Made by a program: the position numbers and the translations under genes | DNA from: Pseudomonadota bacterium | GTDB lineage: Bacteria > Pseudomonadota > Gammaproteobacteria > Burkholderiales > Rhodocyclaceae | DNA length: 51,853 nucleotides | Assembly (NCBI GenBank): GCA_018261895.1 | Contig: JAGTRT010000017.1 | Span: 1 to 51,853, forward strand | Direction of reading: 5' to 3' | The notes under the pieces: model-generated | The model's input: the letters and a program-made list of their open reading frames with translations, nothing else | What the model was told of the DNA's origin: nothing | The model's database searches: none | Shown here: positions 1 through 9,918 of the stretch, in pieces | How positions within the stretch are numbered: the stretch's first letter is position 1 | Layout of the letters: every line of letters begins with the position of its first letter

Positions 1-711
<711 letters not shown>

Positions 712-753
712 GACACATCCCCCGCTGATTCGATTTTTTCAGGCCGATGATGC

Positions 754-814
754 AGAATTCAAAATTCTACGCCACTGGGCCCAGCTTGACATACCAAACC
801 TCACATAATACTTT
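754..814 (+). promoter_or_regulatory. Candidate promoter and operator of the GntR gene
   Basis: In the divergent spacer a TTGACA box at 786–791 is followed after 17 bases by TACTTT at 809–814; TAATAC at 806–811 is an alternative -10. An inverted repeat AGAAT-N5-ATTCT at 754–768 lies between this promoter and the mutase gene and could be an operator for the adjacent regulator. The boxes are seen; their function is inferred. Confidence 0.35.
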
Positions 815-877
815 ATCCATAATTACAGAAGCAAGTCGGCTACGTACCGATCGGCGCCCATACATCACACCAAAGCC

Positions 878-1543
878 ATGACACGTATTGCACCCACCGC
901 GCTCTATCAGGAAGTCGCCGAAAGACTGCGGCAACGCATCTTCGCCCACGAGCTGACCCCCGGTCACTGGATCGACGAGCAGAAGCTCGCCGAAGAGTAC
1001 GGCATTTCCCGTACGCCGCTGCGCGAAGCGCTCAAGGTGCTGGCCTCGGAAGGACTCGTCGATCTGCGCCCGCGTCGTGGCTGCTATGTCACCGAGATTT
1101 CACGGCAGGACATGGACGACATCTTCCCGCTGATTGCCATGCTGGAAGGTCGCTGCGCCGCCGAGGCCGTCAAGCGGGCCAAGGCCGGGGACATCGCGGC
1201 GCTCAAGAACATTCACGAGCAACTGGAACTGGCGGCGAAGGAAGGGCGGATCGACGCCTTCTTCGAATCCAACCAGGAATTTCACAAGAAAATTCAGGAG
1301 CTGTCGGGCAACCGCTGGTTGCTGTCGGTGATCCAGGACCTGCGCAAGGTTCTGAAGCTGTCCCGCCTGCATTCGCTCTCGCTGGAAGGGCGCCTCCAGC
1401 AGTCGCTGGACGAGCATCGCCAGATCATGGCTGCGCTACAGGCTGGCGATGCCGTCAAAGCCGAAAAGTTAATGCACGATCATCTGCTGTCCGGACGCGA
1501 GGCCCTGGCCAAGATCCGGGATAGCGCTGCCGGGCAAAACTGA
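878..1543 (+). CDS. GntR-family transcriptional regulator, FCD domain
   Basis: A 221-residue protein with an N-terminal winged helix (about residues 8–72, including ISRTPLREALKVLASEGLV, the typical GntR recognition region) and an all-helical FCD ligand-binding domain (about 80–210, with EFHKKIQELSGN and a late HDHLLSGREAL). FCD regulators usually sense small organic acids. The divergent methylmalonyl-CoA mutase gene suggests control of propionate or methylmalonyl-CoA metabolism, which is inference from position. The downstream convergent neighbour is actP, separated by a repeat copy and a terminator. Confidence 0.9.
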   Translation: MTRIAPTALYQEVAERLRQRIFAHELTPGHWIDEQKLAEEYGISRTPLREALKVLASEGLVDLRPRRGCYVTEISRQDMDDIFPLIAMLEGRCAAEAVKRAKAGDIAALKNIHEQLELAAKEGRIDAFFESNQEFHKKIQELSGNRWLLSVIQDLRKVLKLSRLHSLSLEGRLQQSLDEHRQIMAALQAGDAVKAEKLMHDHLLSGREALAKIRDSAAGQN

Positions 1544-1572
1544 GCCACAACCGGGCCCAAAAGGCGGATTTC

Positions 1573-1606
1573 ACGGTCAACCGGAAATTTTGCCCAAAAT
1601 TGAAAT
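1573..1606 (-). repeat. 34-bp interspersed repeat, copy 1
   Basis: Minus-strand copy 29 bp after the GntR stop codon. It carries the conserved end CCGGTTGACCGT and a central palindrome ATTTTG-GG-CAAAAT. Near-consensus copy of the family described in the findings. Confidence 0.85.
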
Positions 1607-1672
1607 GTGAAGAAGGGCCTCACCGGCCGATCATTCCTCGCTGAAACCGTTTTTCTGCACCTACCAATGAAA

Positions 1673-1702
1673 AAGCCCTGACGACTTTCATCGTCAGGGC
1701 TT
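1673..1702 (-). terminator. Rho-independent terminator of actP
   Basis: A perfect 12-bp stem (AAGCCCTGACGA with its complement) closes a 6-base loop and is flanked by T runs on both strands. It lies 18 bp past the actP stop codon and could also stop transcription from the convergent GntR gene. Confidence 0.85.
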
Positions 1703-1719
1703 TTTTGTGCGACTGTGGC

Positions 1720-3393
1720 TTAGTGGTTGCTGGCCGAAGCAGCGCCGTAACCTGTCTGGGCACGGACATACTGATCTTCGAAGGCCTCGATTTCCTGGCC
1801 GGCACGTACGCTCGAATCGGTCTTCGAGAAGATGTAGGCCAACAGGAAGGCCACCGGCATCGCGAACAACGCCGGCTGGGTGTACGGGAAGAGCGGTGCG
1901 GCGTTATGCAGCACATCGACCCACACCGACTTCGAGAAGAGCACGAACAGCACGGCGGAGATCAGGCCACCGTAGCCGCCGAACAGCGCACCGCGCGTCG
2001 TCAGACCCTTCCAGTACATGGAGAGGATGAGCACGGGGAAGTTGGCAGCAGCAGCGACGCCGAAGGCCAGGCCGACCATGAATGCGATGTTCTGCTTCTC
2101 GAACAGGATGCCGAGGATGATGGCGACGAAGCCGAGGCAGATGGTGGCGATCTTGGAAACGCGGATTTCAGCCGCTTCCGAAGCCGTACCCTTCTTGATG
2201 ACGCGGGCGTAGAGGTCATGCGAGATGGCCGATGCGCCAGCCAGTGCCAGACCAGACACCACGGCCAGGATGGTCGCGAAGGCCACGGCAGCCAGGAAGC
2301 CGAGCAGCATGTTGCCGCCGACGGCCTTGGCCAGGTGCATGGCGACCATGTTGCCGCCGCCGATCAGCTTGCCGCCAACCGTGCCGCCTTCGAAGAAGTC
2401 AGGGTTCTGACCGACGATCAGGATGCCGCACAGGCCCATCAGGAAGATGACGTTGAAGAAGTAAGCCACGAAACCGGAGGCGTAAAGCACGGACTTGCGC
2501 GCTTCCTTGGCGTCAGTCACGGTGAAGAAACGCATCAGGATGTGCGGCAGACCAGCCGTACCGAACATCAGGCCGAGACCGAGCGAGATGGCGGTGACCG
2601 GATCGGCCAGCAGGCTGCCCGGATACATCAGCTTGTCCTTCAGCTTATGCACGGCGGTGGCCTTTTCCAGCAGCGTCTGGAACGAGAAGCCGAACTCGCT
2701 GAAAGCCAGGAACATGACCAGCGTACCCCCGGCCAGCAGCATGCAGGCCTTGATGATCTGCACCCAGGTCGTGGCAACCATGCCACCGAAGGTCACGTAC
2801 ACCATCATCAGGAGACCGACGGCGAAGATGGCGACGTTGTATTCCAGACCGAAGAGCAGCTTGATGAGCTGACCGGCGCCGACCATCTGGGCGATGAGGT
2901 AGAAGCAGACCACCGTCAGCGAGGAAATCGCGGCCATGGTGCGCACCTTGCCCTGATCGAGTCGATAGGCGGTGATGTCGGAGAAGGTGAACTTGCCGAG
3001 GTTACGCAGGCGTTCGGCCATCAGGAACAGGATGATCGGCCAGCCGGCGAAGAAGGCCAGCATGTAGATGTAGCCGTCGTAGCCCTGCGTGTAAACCATG
3101 GCGGTCAGACCGAGCAGCGTGGCAGCGGACATGTAGTCGCCGGCAATCGCCAGACCGTTCTGGAAGCCGGTGATACCACCGCCGGCCGTGTAGAAATCGG
3201 CGGTCGACTTGGTGCGGCTGGCCGCCCAGTAGGTAATGCCCATCGTCATTGTGACGAAGATGCAGAACATGATGATGGCGTGCCAGTTGGTCGCCTGTTT
3301 TTCCAGCGCGCCTTCAACCGGCGGGCCGGCATAGGCCATGGCGGCAACGGCCAGCAGGCCGAGTGCGGTGCTTAATTGAGCCAGACGTCGCAT
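1720..3393 (-). CDS. actP: Acetate permease, sodium:solute symporter family
   Basis: A 557-residue inner-membrane protein with a cleavable N-terminal hydrophobic segment ending near AMAYAG and about 13 further membrane helices. The stretch [33 protein letters not shown], quoted here only as a region near residues 60–95, is typical of ActP within the solute:sodium symporter family. It should take up acetate and similar short acids. The start overlaps the stop of the DUF485 gene by one base, so the two are translationally coupled, as in other yjcH–actP operons. A strong terminator follows. Confidence 0.93.
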   Translation of the reverse strand: MRRLAQLSTALGLLAVAAMAYAGPPVEGALEKQATNWHAIIMFCIFVTMTMGITYWAASRTKSTADFYTAGGGITGFQNGLAIAGDYMSAATLLGLTAMVYTQGYDGYIYMLAFFAGWPIILFLMAERLRNLGKFTFSDITAYRLDQGKVRTMAAISSLTVVCFYLIAQMVGAGQLIKLLFGLEYNVAIFAVGLLMMVYVTFGGMVATTWVQIIKACMLLAGGTLVMFLAFSEFGFSFQTLLEKATAVHKLKDKLMYPGSLLADPVTAISLGLGLMFGTAGLPHILMRFFTVTDAKEARKSVLYASGFVAYFFNVIFLMGLCGILIVGQNPDFFEGGTVGGKLIGGGNMVAMHLAKAVGGNMLLGFLAAVAFATILAVVSGLALAGASAISHDLYARVIKKGTASEAAEIRVSKIATICLGFVAIILGILFEKQNIAFMVGLAFGVAAAANFPVLILSMYWKGLTTRGALFGGYGGLISAVLFVLFSKSVWVDVLHNAAPLFPYTQPALFAMPVAFLLAYIFSKTDSSVRAGQEIEAFEDQYVRAQTGYGAASASNH

Positions 3394-3713
3394 TACTTGT
3401 TCTCCTTCCAGGCTTCCTTGACGATTTCCTGCGTCAGGGCGTCAAATTCCGAGTTCGCGCGCTTGACGTAAACCGCCGTCAACGACCAGAAGAAAATGAA
3501 CATGAAGAGTTCGACGGCAACGCCCACCGTCAACATGGAACCTTCTGCAACCGGCTGGCCGAGGGCCGTCGGGTTGAAGGCGACGACCATCACAAAACCG
3601 TAAAACATGGCAAGGACCACAAAAGCCAAGGTCCAGGCAAAACGTCCCCGTTTCGAGACGAGTTCCTGAAACTTTGGATTGGCCCGCATCCGCTCATACA
3701 TCGCGCTGCTCAT
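3393..3713 (-). CDS. DUF485 membrane protein, partner of ActP
   Basis: A 106-residue protein with two membrane helices (about residues 27–48 and 62–84) and short charged ends, the usual form of DUF485/YjcH proteins encoded just before acetate permease. A good ribosome site (TAGGAGA) lies 8 bases before the ATG. Its precise role is not established in the family; an accessory function for ActP is inferred from the fixed gene pairing. Confidence 0.88.
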   Translation of the reverse strand: MSSAMYERMRANPKFQELVSKRGRFAWTLAFVVLAMFYGFVMVVAFNPTALGQPVAEGSMLTVGVAVELFMFIFFWSLTAVYVKRANSEFDALTQEIVKEAWKENK

Positions 3714-3845
3714 GGCTTAATCTCCTAACTTTTAATTAATAATTACTCCCAAAACAACCGCAATATTCTATCTTATATAAGACTTGTTGCCTTTGATTTA
3801 GGTCGATCAATCCCATAATTTTTATAGGGCCATTCGAGATAACCC

Positions 3846-4622
3846 ATGAGCACCATTGATTTTTCCTGCAACGGCGAGATCGCCACCCTGACCCTGAACA
3901 ACCCCGGCAAGCTCAACGCCATCAACCTCGGCATGTGGAATCAGCTGGCCGGCAAGATGGCAGAAATCAGCGTCGACGACCGCATCCGCTGCGTCGTGTT
4001 GCGCGGCGCCGGCAACGATGCATTCGCCGCCGGTGGCGATCTGGAAGAGTTTGTGACAGGCCGCGCCACCCTCGAACAGGCACTGCATTACCACGGCCAG
4101 GTGGCACTCGCCCTGCAGGCCATCGACAACTGCCCGCACCCGACCGTGGCGCTGATTCAGGGTGCCTGCATCGGTGGCGGGCTGGAAATTGCCGGTGTCT
4201 GCGATTTCCGCATCTGCGGTGAATCGTCACGCTTTGGCGCGCCGATCAATCGCCTCGGCTTCTCGATGTATCCCGGCGAAATGGAAGGCCTGCTCCGTCT
4301 GGCCGGACCGGCGGTCATGAAGGAAATCCTGCTCGAAGGGCGCATCCTGAACGCCACCGACGCCTACGCCAAGGGACTGGTCACCCGCGTGGTCGCCGAC
4401 ACCGAAACGGAGAACGAGGCCTACGCGACAGCGAAACGCATCTGCGCCGGTGCCCCGCTCGTCGCCGGCTGGCACAAGCAGTGGATACGCCGCCTGCTCG
4501 ACGGCACACCGCTCAGCGACGCGGAAAAGGCCGCCTCCTTCGCTTTCCTTGAAACAGAGGATTACAAGGAGGGCCTGGCTGCCTTCCTGGAAAAGCGCAA
4601 ACCTGTCTTCAAGGCGCGCTGA
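3846..4622 (+). CDS. Enoyl-CoA hydratase/isomerase family protein
   Basis: A 258-residue crotonase-fold protein. The two oxyanion-hole segments are visible as AFAAGGDLEEF (about residues 59–69) and GACIGGGLEIAGVCDFRI (about 104–121). It should act on a CoA thioester, probably as a hydratase or isomerase in fatty or organic acid breakdown; the exact substrate cannot be read from the sequence. It is divergent from the DUF485–actP operon and its stop codon abuts that of the convergent TauE gene. Confidence 0.87.
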   Translation: MSTIDFSCNGEIATLTLNNPGKLNAINLGMWNQLAGKMAEISVDDRIRCVVLRGAGNDAFAAGGDLEEFVTGRATLEQALHYHGQVALALQAIDNCPHPTVALIQGACIGGGLEIAGVCDFRICGESSRFGAPINRLGFSMYPGEMEGLLRLAGPAVMKEILLEGRILNATDAYAKGLVTRVVADTETENEAYATAKRICAGAPLVAGWHKQWIRRLLDGTPLSDAEKAASFAFLETEDYKEGLAAFLEKRKPVFKAR

Positions 4623-5429
4623 TCAACTGCTCAAGACGGTGTGCAGCATTTTTGCCGACAAAAGCATCAGCACACCGGCAAATATCTTTTTCAGGATGGC
4701 GACCGGCAGGCGATGCGCCAGCCGGGCGCCAATCGGCGCTGTAAAACTGGACACCACGCTGATCAGCACCAGCGCCGGCAGATAGACAAAGCCGAACGAC
4801 CAGTCCGGCAGGCCGCTAGTGCCCCACCCGTTGATCAGGTAGCCAAGGGCGCCGGCCAGGGCGATCGGCAAGCCGATGGCGGCCGAGGTGCCGATTGCAT
4901 TCTGCATCTTGACGTTGCACCAGGTCATGAAGGGCACCGAAAGCGATCCTCCGCCAATCGCCACCAGCGCCGACACCAGACCGATCACCCCGCCAACCCC
5001 GGCCAGACCGGCGGCGCCGGGCAACTGACGCGACGGTTTCGGCTTGACGTTGAGGATCATCTGGACGGACACATAGGCCATGAAGCAGGCGAAGAAAATG
5101 GCCAGCGGCAGGGTTGGCACCCGGGAGGCGATGAAGGTGCCGCCGAAGGTGCCGAGCAGGACGCCAGGGGCGATTCCCTTGACGATGTCCCAACGCACGG
5201 CGCCGTGCGCGTGGTGGGTGCGCAGGCTGGAAATAGAGGTGATGACGATGGCCGCCATCGACGTACCCAGCGCCAGATGGACGAGGTGTTCAAGCGGAAT
5301 GCCTTGGGCTGCAAACAGGGTGGTCAGTAGCGGCACCATGATGCCGCCGCCCCCCACACCGAGCAGGCCGGCAAAGAAGCCGACAAAGGCACCCAGCACC
5401 AGATACGCGACATACCACTCAAAACCCAT
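4623..5429 (-). CDS. TauE/SafE family membrane transporter
   Basis: A 268-residue protein with about eight membrane helices in two related halves. The N-terminal glycine-rich motif GFFAGLLGVGGGGIMVPLL and the mid-protein VSALVAIGGGSLSVPFM are the paired signatures of the TauE/SafE (DUF81) family of anion, often sulfite or sulfoacetate, exporters. The substrate is unknown. It starts directly after the EVE gene stop on the same strand, so the two are probably co-transcribed. Confidence 0.88.
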   Translation of the reverse strand: MGFEWYVAYLVLGAFVGFFAGLLGVGGGGIMVPLLTTLFAAQGIPLEHLVHLALGTSMAAIVITSISSLRTHHAHGAVRWDIVKGIAPGVLLGTFGGTFIASRVPTLPLAIFFACFMAYVSVQMILNVKPKPSRQLPGAAGLAGVGGVIGLVSALVAIGGGSLSVPFMTWCNVKMQNAIGTSAAIGLPIALAGALGYLINGWGTSGLPDWSFGFVYLPALVLISVVSSFTAPIGARLAHRLPVAILKKIFAGVLMLLSAKMLHTVLSS

Positions 5430-5912
5430 CTAGGACCCCAATTCCTGATTCAACCCGAGCACTTGCCCGGTAATAAAGCCCCATTCCGCCTCGCTGACGG
5501 GCATGATGGACAATCGATTGCCACGCGCCAGCAGGCGCATGTCGGCCAGTTCCGGGTAGCGCCGCAGTTCGGCCAGCGAAACGAGGCGAGTTTTGGCGAC
5601 AAAACGGACGTCACGCAGCCACCAGCGCGGATTTTCGGATTTCGATTTTGGGTCAAAATACCGGTTGACCGTTGAAAACTGCGTTTCGTCCGGATAGGGC
5701 TCGGAACACACCTCGCAGATGCCGGCAATGCCCGGCTCGGCGCAACTGGAGTGATAGAAGAAGGCCAGGTCGCCAAGCTGCATCGCATCGCGCATGAAAT
5801 TGCGCGCCTGATAGTTGCGCACGCCGAACCAGGGCACCCGTTGCCGGGGTGCTGCTGCGAGGTCGTCGATCGACACCTCGTCCGGTTCCGACTTCATCAG
5901 CCAATAGTGCAT
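5430..5912 (-). CDS. EVE domain-containing protein
   Basis: A 160-residue protein starting MHYWLMKSEPDEVS, the standard start of EVE (PUA-like) proteins; the longer upstream frame would run into the 6S RNA gene and is rejected. Conserved features include the VPWFGVRNYQARNFM and GDLAFFYHSS segments and a C-terminal GLNQELG. EVE domains bind modified bases in nucleic acids. Residues 81–92 (TVNRYFDPKSKS) are encoded by an antisense copy of the 34-bp repeat. It lies just downstream of ssrS on the same strand. Confidence 0.88.
   Translation of the reverse strand: MHYWLMKSEPDEVSIDDLAAAPRQRVPWFGVRNYQARNFMRDAMQLGDLAFFYHSSCAEPGIAGICEVCSEPYPDETQFSTVNRYFDPKSKSENPRWWLRDVRFVAKTRLVSLAELRRYPELADMRLLARGNRLSIMPVSEAEWGFITGQVLGLNQELGS
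5639..5672 (+). repeat. 34-bp interspersed repeat, copy 2 (inside the EVE gene)
   Basis: Plus-strand copy lying antisense within the EVE coding region, encoding residues 81–92. It has ATTTCGATTTTGGG at the left and ACCGGTTGACCGT at the right. Confidence 0.8.
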
Positions 5913-5940
5913 GTGATCAAAAAACTCGGGACAAAAAAAG

Positions 5941-6117
5941 GCCCCCGCAAGTGCCGTCAGGCCGGCATCCTGAACCTGGGTCCAGAGTGGTCGCATTCCT
6001 TCCGCATCAGGCACACTCGCTGGGAGCGCGCACAACAGCGGACTGTTGGTCCGCAACCGATGCCAATCAGCATTGGTTCAAGGAATATATGGCCTTAACA
6101 AACACCGCAGGGGACGC
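5941..6117 (-). ncRNA. ssrS: 6S RNA
   Basis: Between zapA and the EVE gene, the minus strand holds GTCCCCTGCGGTG at its 5' end and GGCACTTGCGGGGGC at its 3' end, which pair as the closing stem of 6S RNA. TTCCTTGAACC near the 5' side and CAGGTTCAGG near the 3' side are typical of betaproteobacterial 6S RNA, and a T run follows. 6S RNA mimics an open promoter and sequesters sigma-70 RNA polymerase. The position after zapA is the usual one. The ends are good to a few bases. Confidence 0.87.
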
Positions 6118-6150
6118 TCGGCGGGCGGCGCCGGGGTCAGCAGTAAATGA

Positions 6151-6486
6151 CTACAGGTCCAGTTGCTGCTGGGGCGCAAGCACGGCATCAAGTCGTGCTC
6201 CCATGTCACCGATTCTACGCTTCGTTTCGGAAGTATCAACTGCTTCCGCAAACTCTTTTTGCGCCCCGCCCGAGGCTCCGGAAAGGTGCTCGTGAGCGAT
6301 GTTCAGCGCGGCCATGACGGCGACGCGTTCGGCGATGGTGTTCTTGGTTCGCTGCGCGATGTCGCGCATTTTGTTGTCGACGAGATCGACCGCTGACAGC
6401 AGGGCTTCCCGCTCTTCCGGCGTGCAGGCCACGCGGTATTCGCGGCCCATGATCTTGACGTCGAGGAAATTCGGCTCGGCGCTCAT
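6151..6486 (-). CDS. zapA: Cell division protein ZapA
   Basis: A 111-residue protein with LDVKIMGREYRVACTPEE near the N-terminus and a C-terminal coiled coil, as in ZapA, which bundles FtsZ filaments at the division ring. The ATG at 6486 is chosen because GAGGA lies 8 bases upstream and the start follows the previous stop by one base; an ATG at 6495 would overlap that gene by 8 bases. It is followed by 6S RNA on the same strand. Confidence 0.9.
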   Translation of the reverse strand: MSAEPNFLDVKIMGREYRVACTPEEREALLSAVDLVDNKMRDIAQRTKNTIAERVAVMAALNIAHEHLSGASGGAQKEFAEAVDTSETKRRIGDMGARLDAVLAPQQQLDL

Positions 6487-6487
6487 C

Positions 6488-6685
6488 TCAGGCATCCTCG
6501 GGAATCTTGTCGACCAGACCTTCGAGCCGCTCGCGCGCGGCCGTCATCGTCTGACGCAGGTGCAAGCGCTCAGCCTCGGCCGCAACCATCTGGTTTTTCA
6601 AGACCTCATTCTCGGCGCGCAACTGGTGGACCAGCGCGACGACCTGTTCGATCTTGGCTTCAAGCGTTTCGAGTTCCAAATTCAT
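6488..6685 (-). CDS. Small coiled-coil protein, ZapB-like
   Basis: A 65-residue protein that is nearly all coiled coil (heptads from LETLEAKIEQVVALVHQLRA to about residue 58). Small proteins of this type precede zapA in many beta- and gammaproteobacteria and are annotated as ZapB- or TIGR02449-like cell division factors. The assignment rests on shape and position, since coiled coils carry little family signal. Confidence 0.75.
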   Translation of the reverse strand: MNLELETLEAKIEQVVALVHQLRAENEVLKNQMVAAEAERLHLRQTMTAARERLEGLVDKIPEDA

Positions 6686-6812
6686 GCAGCGAACTATAGA
6701 GGTTAAAACACCGCACGGTCAAGGACTAAGCCATTATTCTGAAAGTGGTTTATCTCAATTGGCACGACAGCTTCGGGTGCGCTGCAGCACAAATGAATGT
6801 AGAATGCGCGCC

Positions 6813-6994
6813 GTGTCAGGTGCTGCGTACGGATTCTCCAAGCGCAGTTAAACGGGAAAGCGGTGCGTCTCCTCAAGGACAAATCCGCTGCTGCCCCCGC
6901 AACGGTAAGCAAGTGCGGGCGTATCAACAGGCCACTGGGTAAAAAACCTGGGAAGGCGATACGTCAAGACTTGCGAGCCCGGATACCGGCCTGG
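6813..6994 (+). promoter_or_regulatory. Cobalamin riboswitch
   Basis: All main conserved blocks of the AdoCbl riboswitch are present in order: GTGTCAGGTGCTG, AGTTAAACGGGAA, CTGCCCCCGCAACGGTAAG (the B12 box region), GCCACTGGG, CTGGGAAGGCG and GCGAGCCCGGATACCGGCCTG. It lies about 120 bases before btuB and should reduce expression of the B12 uptake and salvage operon when adenosylcobalamin is plentiful. Pyrimidine-rich and GC-rich sequence between 7030 and 7110 may form the expression platform. Confidence 0.96.
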
Positions 6995-7116
6995 GACAAA
7001 AAGCGGAAGTGCCACGGGGGTGTGGTGCGGGTTAGCGCAACCAGCCCTTCTCCCTTCGCATTTCCTTTTCACTGTTCTTCCGGCATGCGGGGACGCCCGC
7101 CGGGAAAAGGAAAATC

Positions 7117-8937
7117 ATGCAACCACGTATCAAACCGCTGGCCGCCTTGCTGGCCCTGTCTTTTGCTCCATCGGCATTCGCCATCGATCAACTTGCCTAT
7201 CTCGACCCCGTCCTGATTACCGCGACACGCCAGGAAACGCGCGTCTCGGAACAGCTGTCGGACGTGTCCGTCATCGAGCGGGAGGAAATCGAATCGGCCG
7301 GCCAGTCGACGCTGGAGGAAATCCTTTCGCGCCAACCGGGCATCGAGTTCTCGGCGAACGGCAGTTTCGGCGCCAATTCGTCGCTGTACGTGCGCGGCTC
7401 GAGCGGTTCGCACGTTTTGTTGCTGGTCGATGGCATGCGGATGGGTTCGGCCACTTCAGGCAGCGCGTCGTGGAACCGCATTCCGGCCAGCCAGATCGAA
7501 CGCATCGAAATCGTTCGCGGCCCGGCTTCGTCGCTGTATGGCAGCGACGCGATCGGCGGCGTCATTCAGGTCTTCACGCGCCAGGGTGACGGCCCGTTGA
7601 GCTTTCACGGCGAAGTGGGCGCTGGCACCTACGATACGGCGTCCGCATCCGGCGGTTTTTCCGGTGCGCAGAACGGCTGGCGTTACGCACTGAATCTGGC
7701 GACCTACACGACGGCCGGTTTCAACAGCAAGCCGTGGACGGCGAGCGCCAACAAGGATCGCGACGGTTTCTGGATGAACAGCCTGAGCGGCAGGCTGGCC
7801 TACAGTTTTGCCAAGGGCCACGAAGCCGGCATCAGCGTGTTTTACAGCGACGGCGAGAGCAAATTCGACGGAACCGGCGCCACCATCGACTGGCGCAATC
7901 GCAACAGCGTGAGCAGCCTGAACGCCTTCCTGAAGAACACGCTCACCGATTTCTGGACGAGCACCATCAATGTCGGCAGCAGCATGGATGATTCCGATGA
8001 ACTGCGGAATGGCGTTCGCAACAGCAATTTCCGCACGGACCAGCGTCTCTTCTCCTGGCAGAACGATTTCCGGACCCGTGTCGGCAATTTCCTGCTGGGT
8101 GCGGAGCGACTGGAACAGGAAGTCGACACTACTACCGCCTACGCTGTCCGTGAACGCACCAACAACTCCCTGCTCGGCGGCTGGACGCTGGGCTACGAGG
8201 CGCACCGCGCGCAGGTGAATGTGCGCCGCGACGACAATTCGCAATTTGGCGACAAGACCACCGGCTCGCTCGCCTACGGTTATCGTTTCTCGCGCAATTG
8301 GCGCGCCAATGCGAGCTACGGCACTGCCTTCCGGGCCCCCACGTTCAATGATCTCTACTACCCGCTGCGCGGCGGCTTCTTCGGCAATCCGAATCTCAAG
8401 CCGGAAAACGCCCGCAATCGCGAAGTCGCCCTGCATTTCGAAACCGGCCAGCAGCACGTTTCCCTGACCTGGTACCTCAATCGTGTCGAGAACCTGATCG
8501 TGTGGACCAACACGCCGAACAACGTCGGCAGCGCTCGCCTCGAAGGCATCACCCTGGCCTACGAGGGCGTCCTTGCCGGCCTGAACGTTCAGGCCAGCTA
8601 CGACTATCTCGACGCCAAGGATGTGGACACCGACCGTCGCCTGGCCCGTCGCGCCCAGAACCGCGTCGCCGCCGCCATCGGCCAGACGCTGGGCGCCTGG
8701 GAATGGCGTGTCGAGGAACAGGTCAGCGACGACCGGATGGATTATCCTTTCGGCCAGCCGCCCAAGAAGCTCGGTGGCTACTCGCTCACCAACCTGTACG
8801 GAGCCTATCGTTTTGCCAAGGACTGGTCTGTTTTCGCCCGGGTCAACAACCTGTTCGACCGTGAATACGTGCTCGCCGACACCTACGCGACGCCAGGCAT
8901 GAACGCCTTCATCGGCGTTCGCTACAGTCCGAAGTAA
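7117..8937 (+). CDS. btuB: TonB-dependent vitamin B12 receptor
   Basis: A 606-residue outer-membrane receptor. Residues 1–22 form a signal peptide ending SAFA. A TonB box (DPVLITAT) follows, then the plug domain with VERGPASSLYGSDAIGGVIQV-like residues near 130–150 (here EIVRGPASSLYGSDAIGG), and a 22-strand barrel with a C-terminal aromatic pattern (VRYSPK). The cobalamin riboswitch and the adjacent btuC, btuD and cobO genes identify the substrate as a corrinoid. It depends on TonB, a candidate for which is encoded at 51 kb. Confidence 0.93.
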   Translation: MQPRIKPLAALLALSFAPSAFAIDQLAYLDPVLITATRQETRVSEQLSDVSVIEREEIESAGQSTLEEILSRQPGIEFSANGSFGANSSLYVRGSSGSHVLLLVDGMRMGSATSGSASWNRIPASQIERIEIVRGPASSLYGSDAIGGVIQVFTRQGDGPLSFHGEVGAGTYDTASASGGFSGAQNGWRYALNLATYTTAGFNSKPWTASANKDRDGFWMNSLSGRLAYSFAKGHEAGISVFYSDGESKFDGTGATIDWRNRNSVSSLNAFLKNTLTDFWTSTINVGSSMDDSDELRNGVRNSNFRTDQRLFSWQNDFRTRVGNFLLGAERLEQEVDTTTAYAVRERTNNSLLGGWTLGYEAHRAQVNVRRDDNSQFGDKTTGSLAYGYRFSRNWRANASYGTAFRAPTFNDLYYPLRGGFFGNPNLKPENARNREVALHFETGQQHVSLTWYLNRVENLIVWTNTPNNVGSARLEGITLAYEGVLAGLNVQASYDYLDAKDVDTDRRLARRAQNRVAAAIGQTLGAWEWRVEEQVSDDRMDYPFGQPPKKLGGYSLTNLYGAYRFAKDWSVFARVNNLFDREYVLADTYATPGMNAFIGVRYSPK

Positions 8938-8940
8938 TCC

Positions 8941-9918
8941 ATGCCGACTCGCCGCCGCGCCTTCCTGATCCTCGCCAGCCTCGGCCTTCTGGCCGTGGCG
9001 AGTATCGGGCTGGCGCTGACGGTGGGTAGCTTCAAGGTGTCCTACGCCGAGGTATTCGCTGCGCTGCTCGGAGAGGAGGGCGGGGCCGGCGATGTCGTGC
9101 TACAGCTTCGCCTGCCGCGTGCGCTGGCCGGTTTTGCCTGCGGCGGGCTGCTGGCGCTGGCCGGTGCGCTGATGCAGGTCCTGCTCCGCAATCCGCTGGC
9201 CGATCCCTACGTGCTGGGCATTTCCGGTGGCGCCGGGGTCGGGGCGATGTTTGCCATCCTGATCGGCCTGCCGGTCGTCGGGATCGACGGCCTGGCCTTT
9301 GCCGGCGCGCTCGCCGCCATGTTCGTCGTCTTCGGGCTGGCGCACGGCGACGGGAGCTGGACGCAGACGCGCCTGCTGCTGACCGGCGTCATTGTCGCCG
9401 CCGGCTGTGGCGCGCTGGTCGCACTCATGCTGGCCATTGCCGAGGAGCACAAGCTGCGCGGCATGCTCTTCTGGCTGATGGGCGATCTCGGGCAGAGCGC
9501 CCAGTGGTGGCCAGCCTTCGCGGCGCTGGTCATCGCCTTGCTGCTGGCCATGCCCTTCGCCCGCGAACTGAACCTGCTGTCGCGCGGCATGATGCAGGCG
9601 CAGGCGCTCGGCGTGGCCGTCGGTCGGCTGCGCTACGCGATCTACCTGCTGGCGTCGCTGGCCACGGCCGCATCGGTGACGACCGCCGGTTCGATCGGCT
9701 TCGTCGGGCTGGTCGTTCCGCACCTGGTCCGTCTGGCCACCGGCAACGACCAGCGTCTGCTGCTGCCGGCCTCGGTGCTGGCCGGCGGTTCGCTGCTCGT
9801 GCTGGCCGACACGCTGGCCCGCACCCTGATCGCGCCGCAGCAGTTGCCAGTCGGCGTGCTGACGGCACTGATCGGCGTGCCGGTCTTCCTTTTCCTGCTC
9901 TCGAGGCAGCCGAAATGA
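8941..9918 (+). CDS. btuC: Vitamin B12 ABC transporter permease (FecCD family)
   Basis: A 325-residue protein with about ten membrane helices. LRLPRALAGFACGGLLALAG and NPLADPYVLGISGGAGVG are FecCD/BtuC signatures, and GSIGFVGLVVPHLVR is the cytoplasmic coupling region that contacts the ATPase. It should form the inner-membrane channel for corrinoids. The start is 3 bp after btuB and the stop overlaps the btuD start as ATGA. No periplasmic BtuF-type binding protein is encoded in this operon. Confidence 0.92.
   Translation: MPTRRRAFLILASLGLLAVASIGLALTVGSFKVSYAEVFAALLGEEGGAGDVVLQLRLPRALAGFACGGLLALAGALMQVLLRNPLADPYVLGISGGAGVGAMFAILIGLPVVGIDGLAFAGALAAMFVVFGLAHGDGSWTQTRLLLTGVIVAAGCGALVALMLAIAEEHKLRGMLFWLMGDLGQSAQWWPAFAALVIALLLAMPFARELNLLSRGMMQAQALGVAVGRLRYAIYLLASLATAASVTTAGSIGFVGLVVPHLVRLATGNDQRLLLPASVLAGGSLLVLADTLARTLIAPQQLPVGVLTALIGVPVFLFLLSRQPK

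Noticed and set aside
1705..3375. A 556-residue open frame opposite actP
   Set aside because: It is His/Gln/Glu-rich shadow translation of a well-conserved membrane protein gene and has no recognisable fold.
3793..3812. An FNR-type site (TTGAT…ATCAA) between the DUF485 and crotonase genes
   Set aside because: The half-sites are separated by eight bases instead of four.
5913..6056. N-terminal extension of the EVE protein to 6056
   Set aside because: It would translate 6S RNA sequence; the family starts at MHYWLMKSEP.
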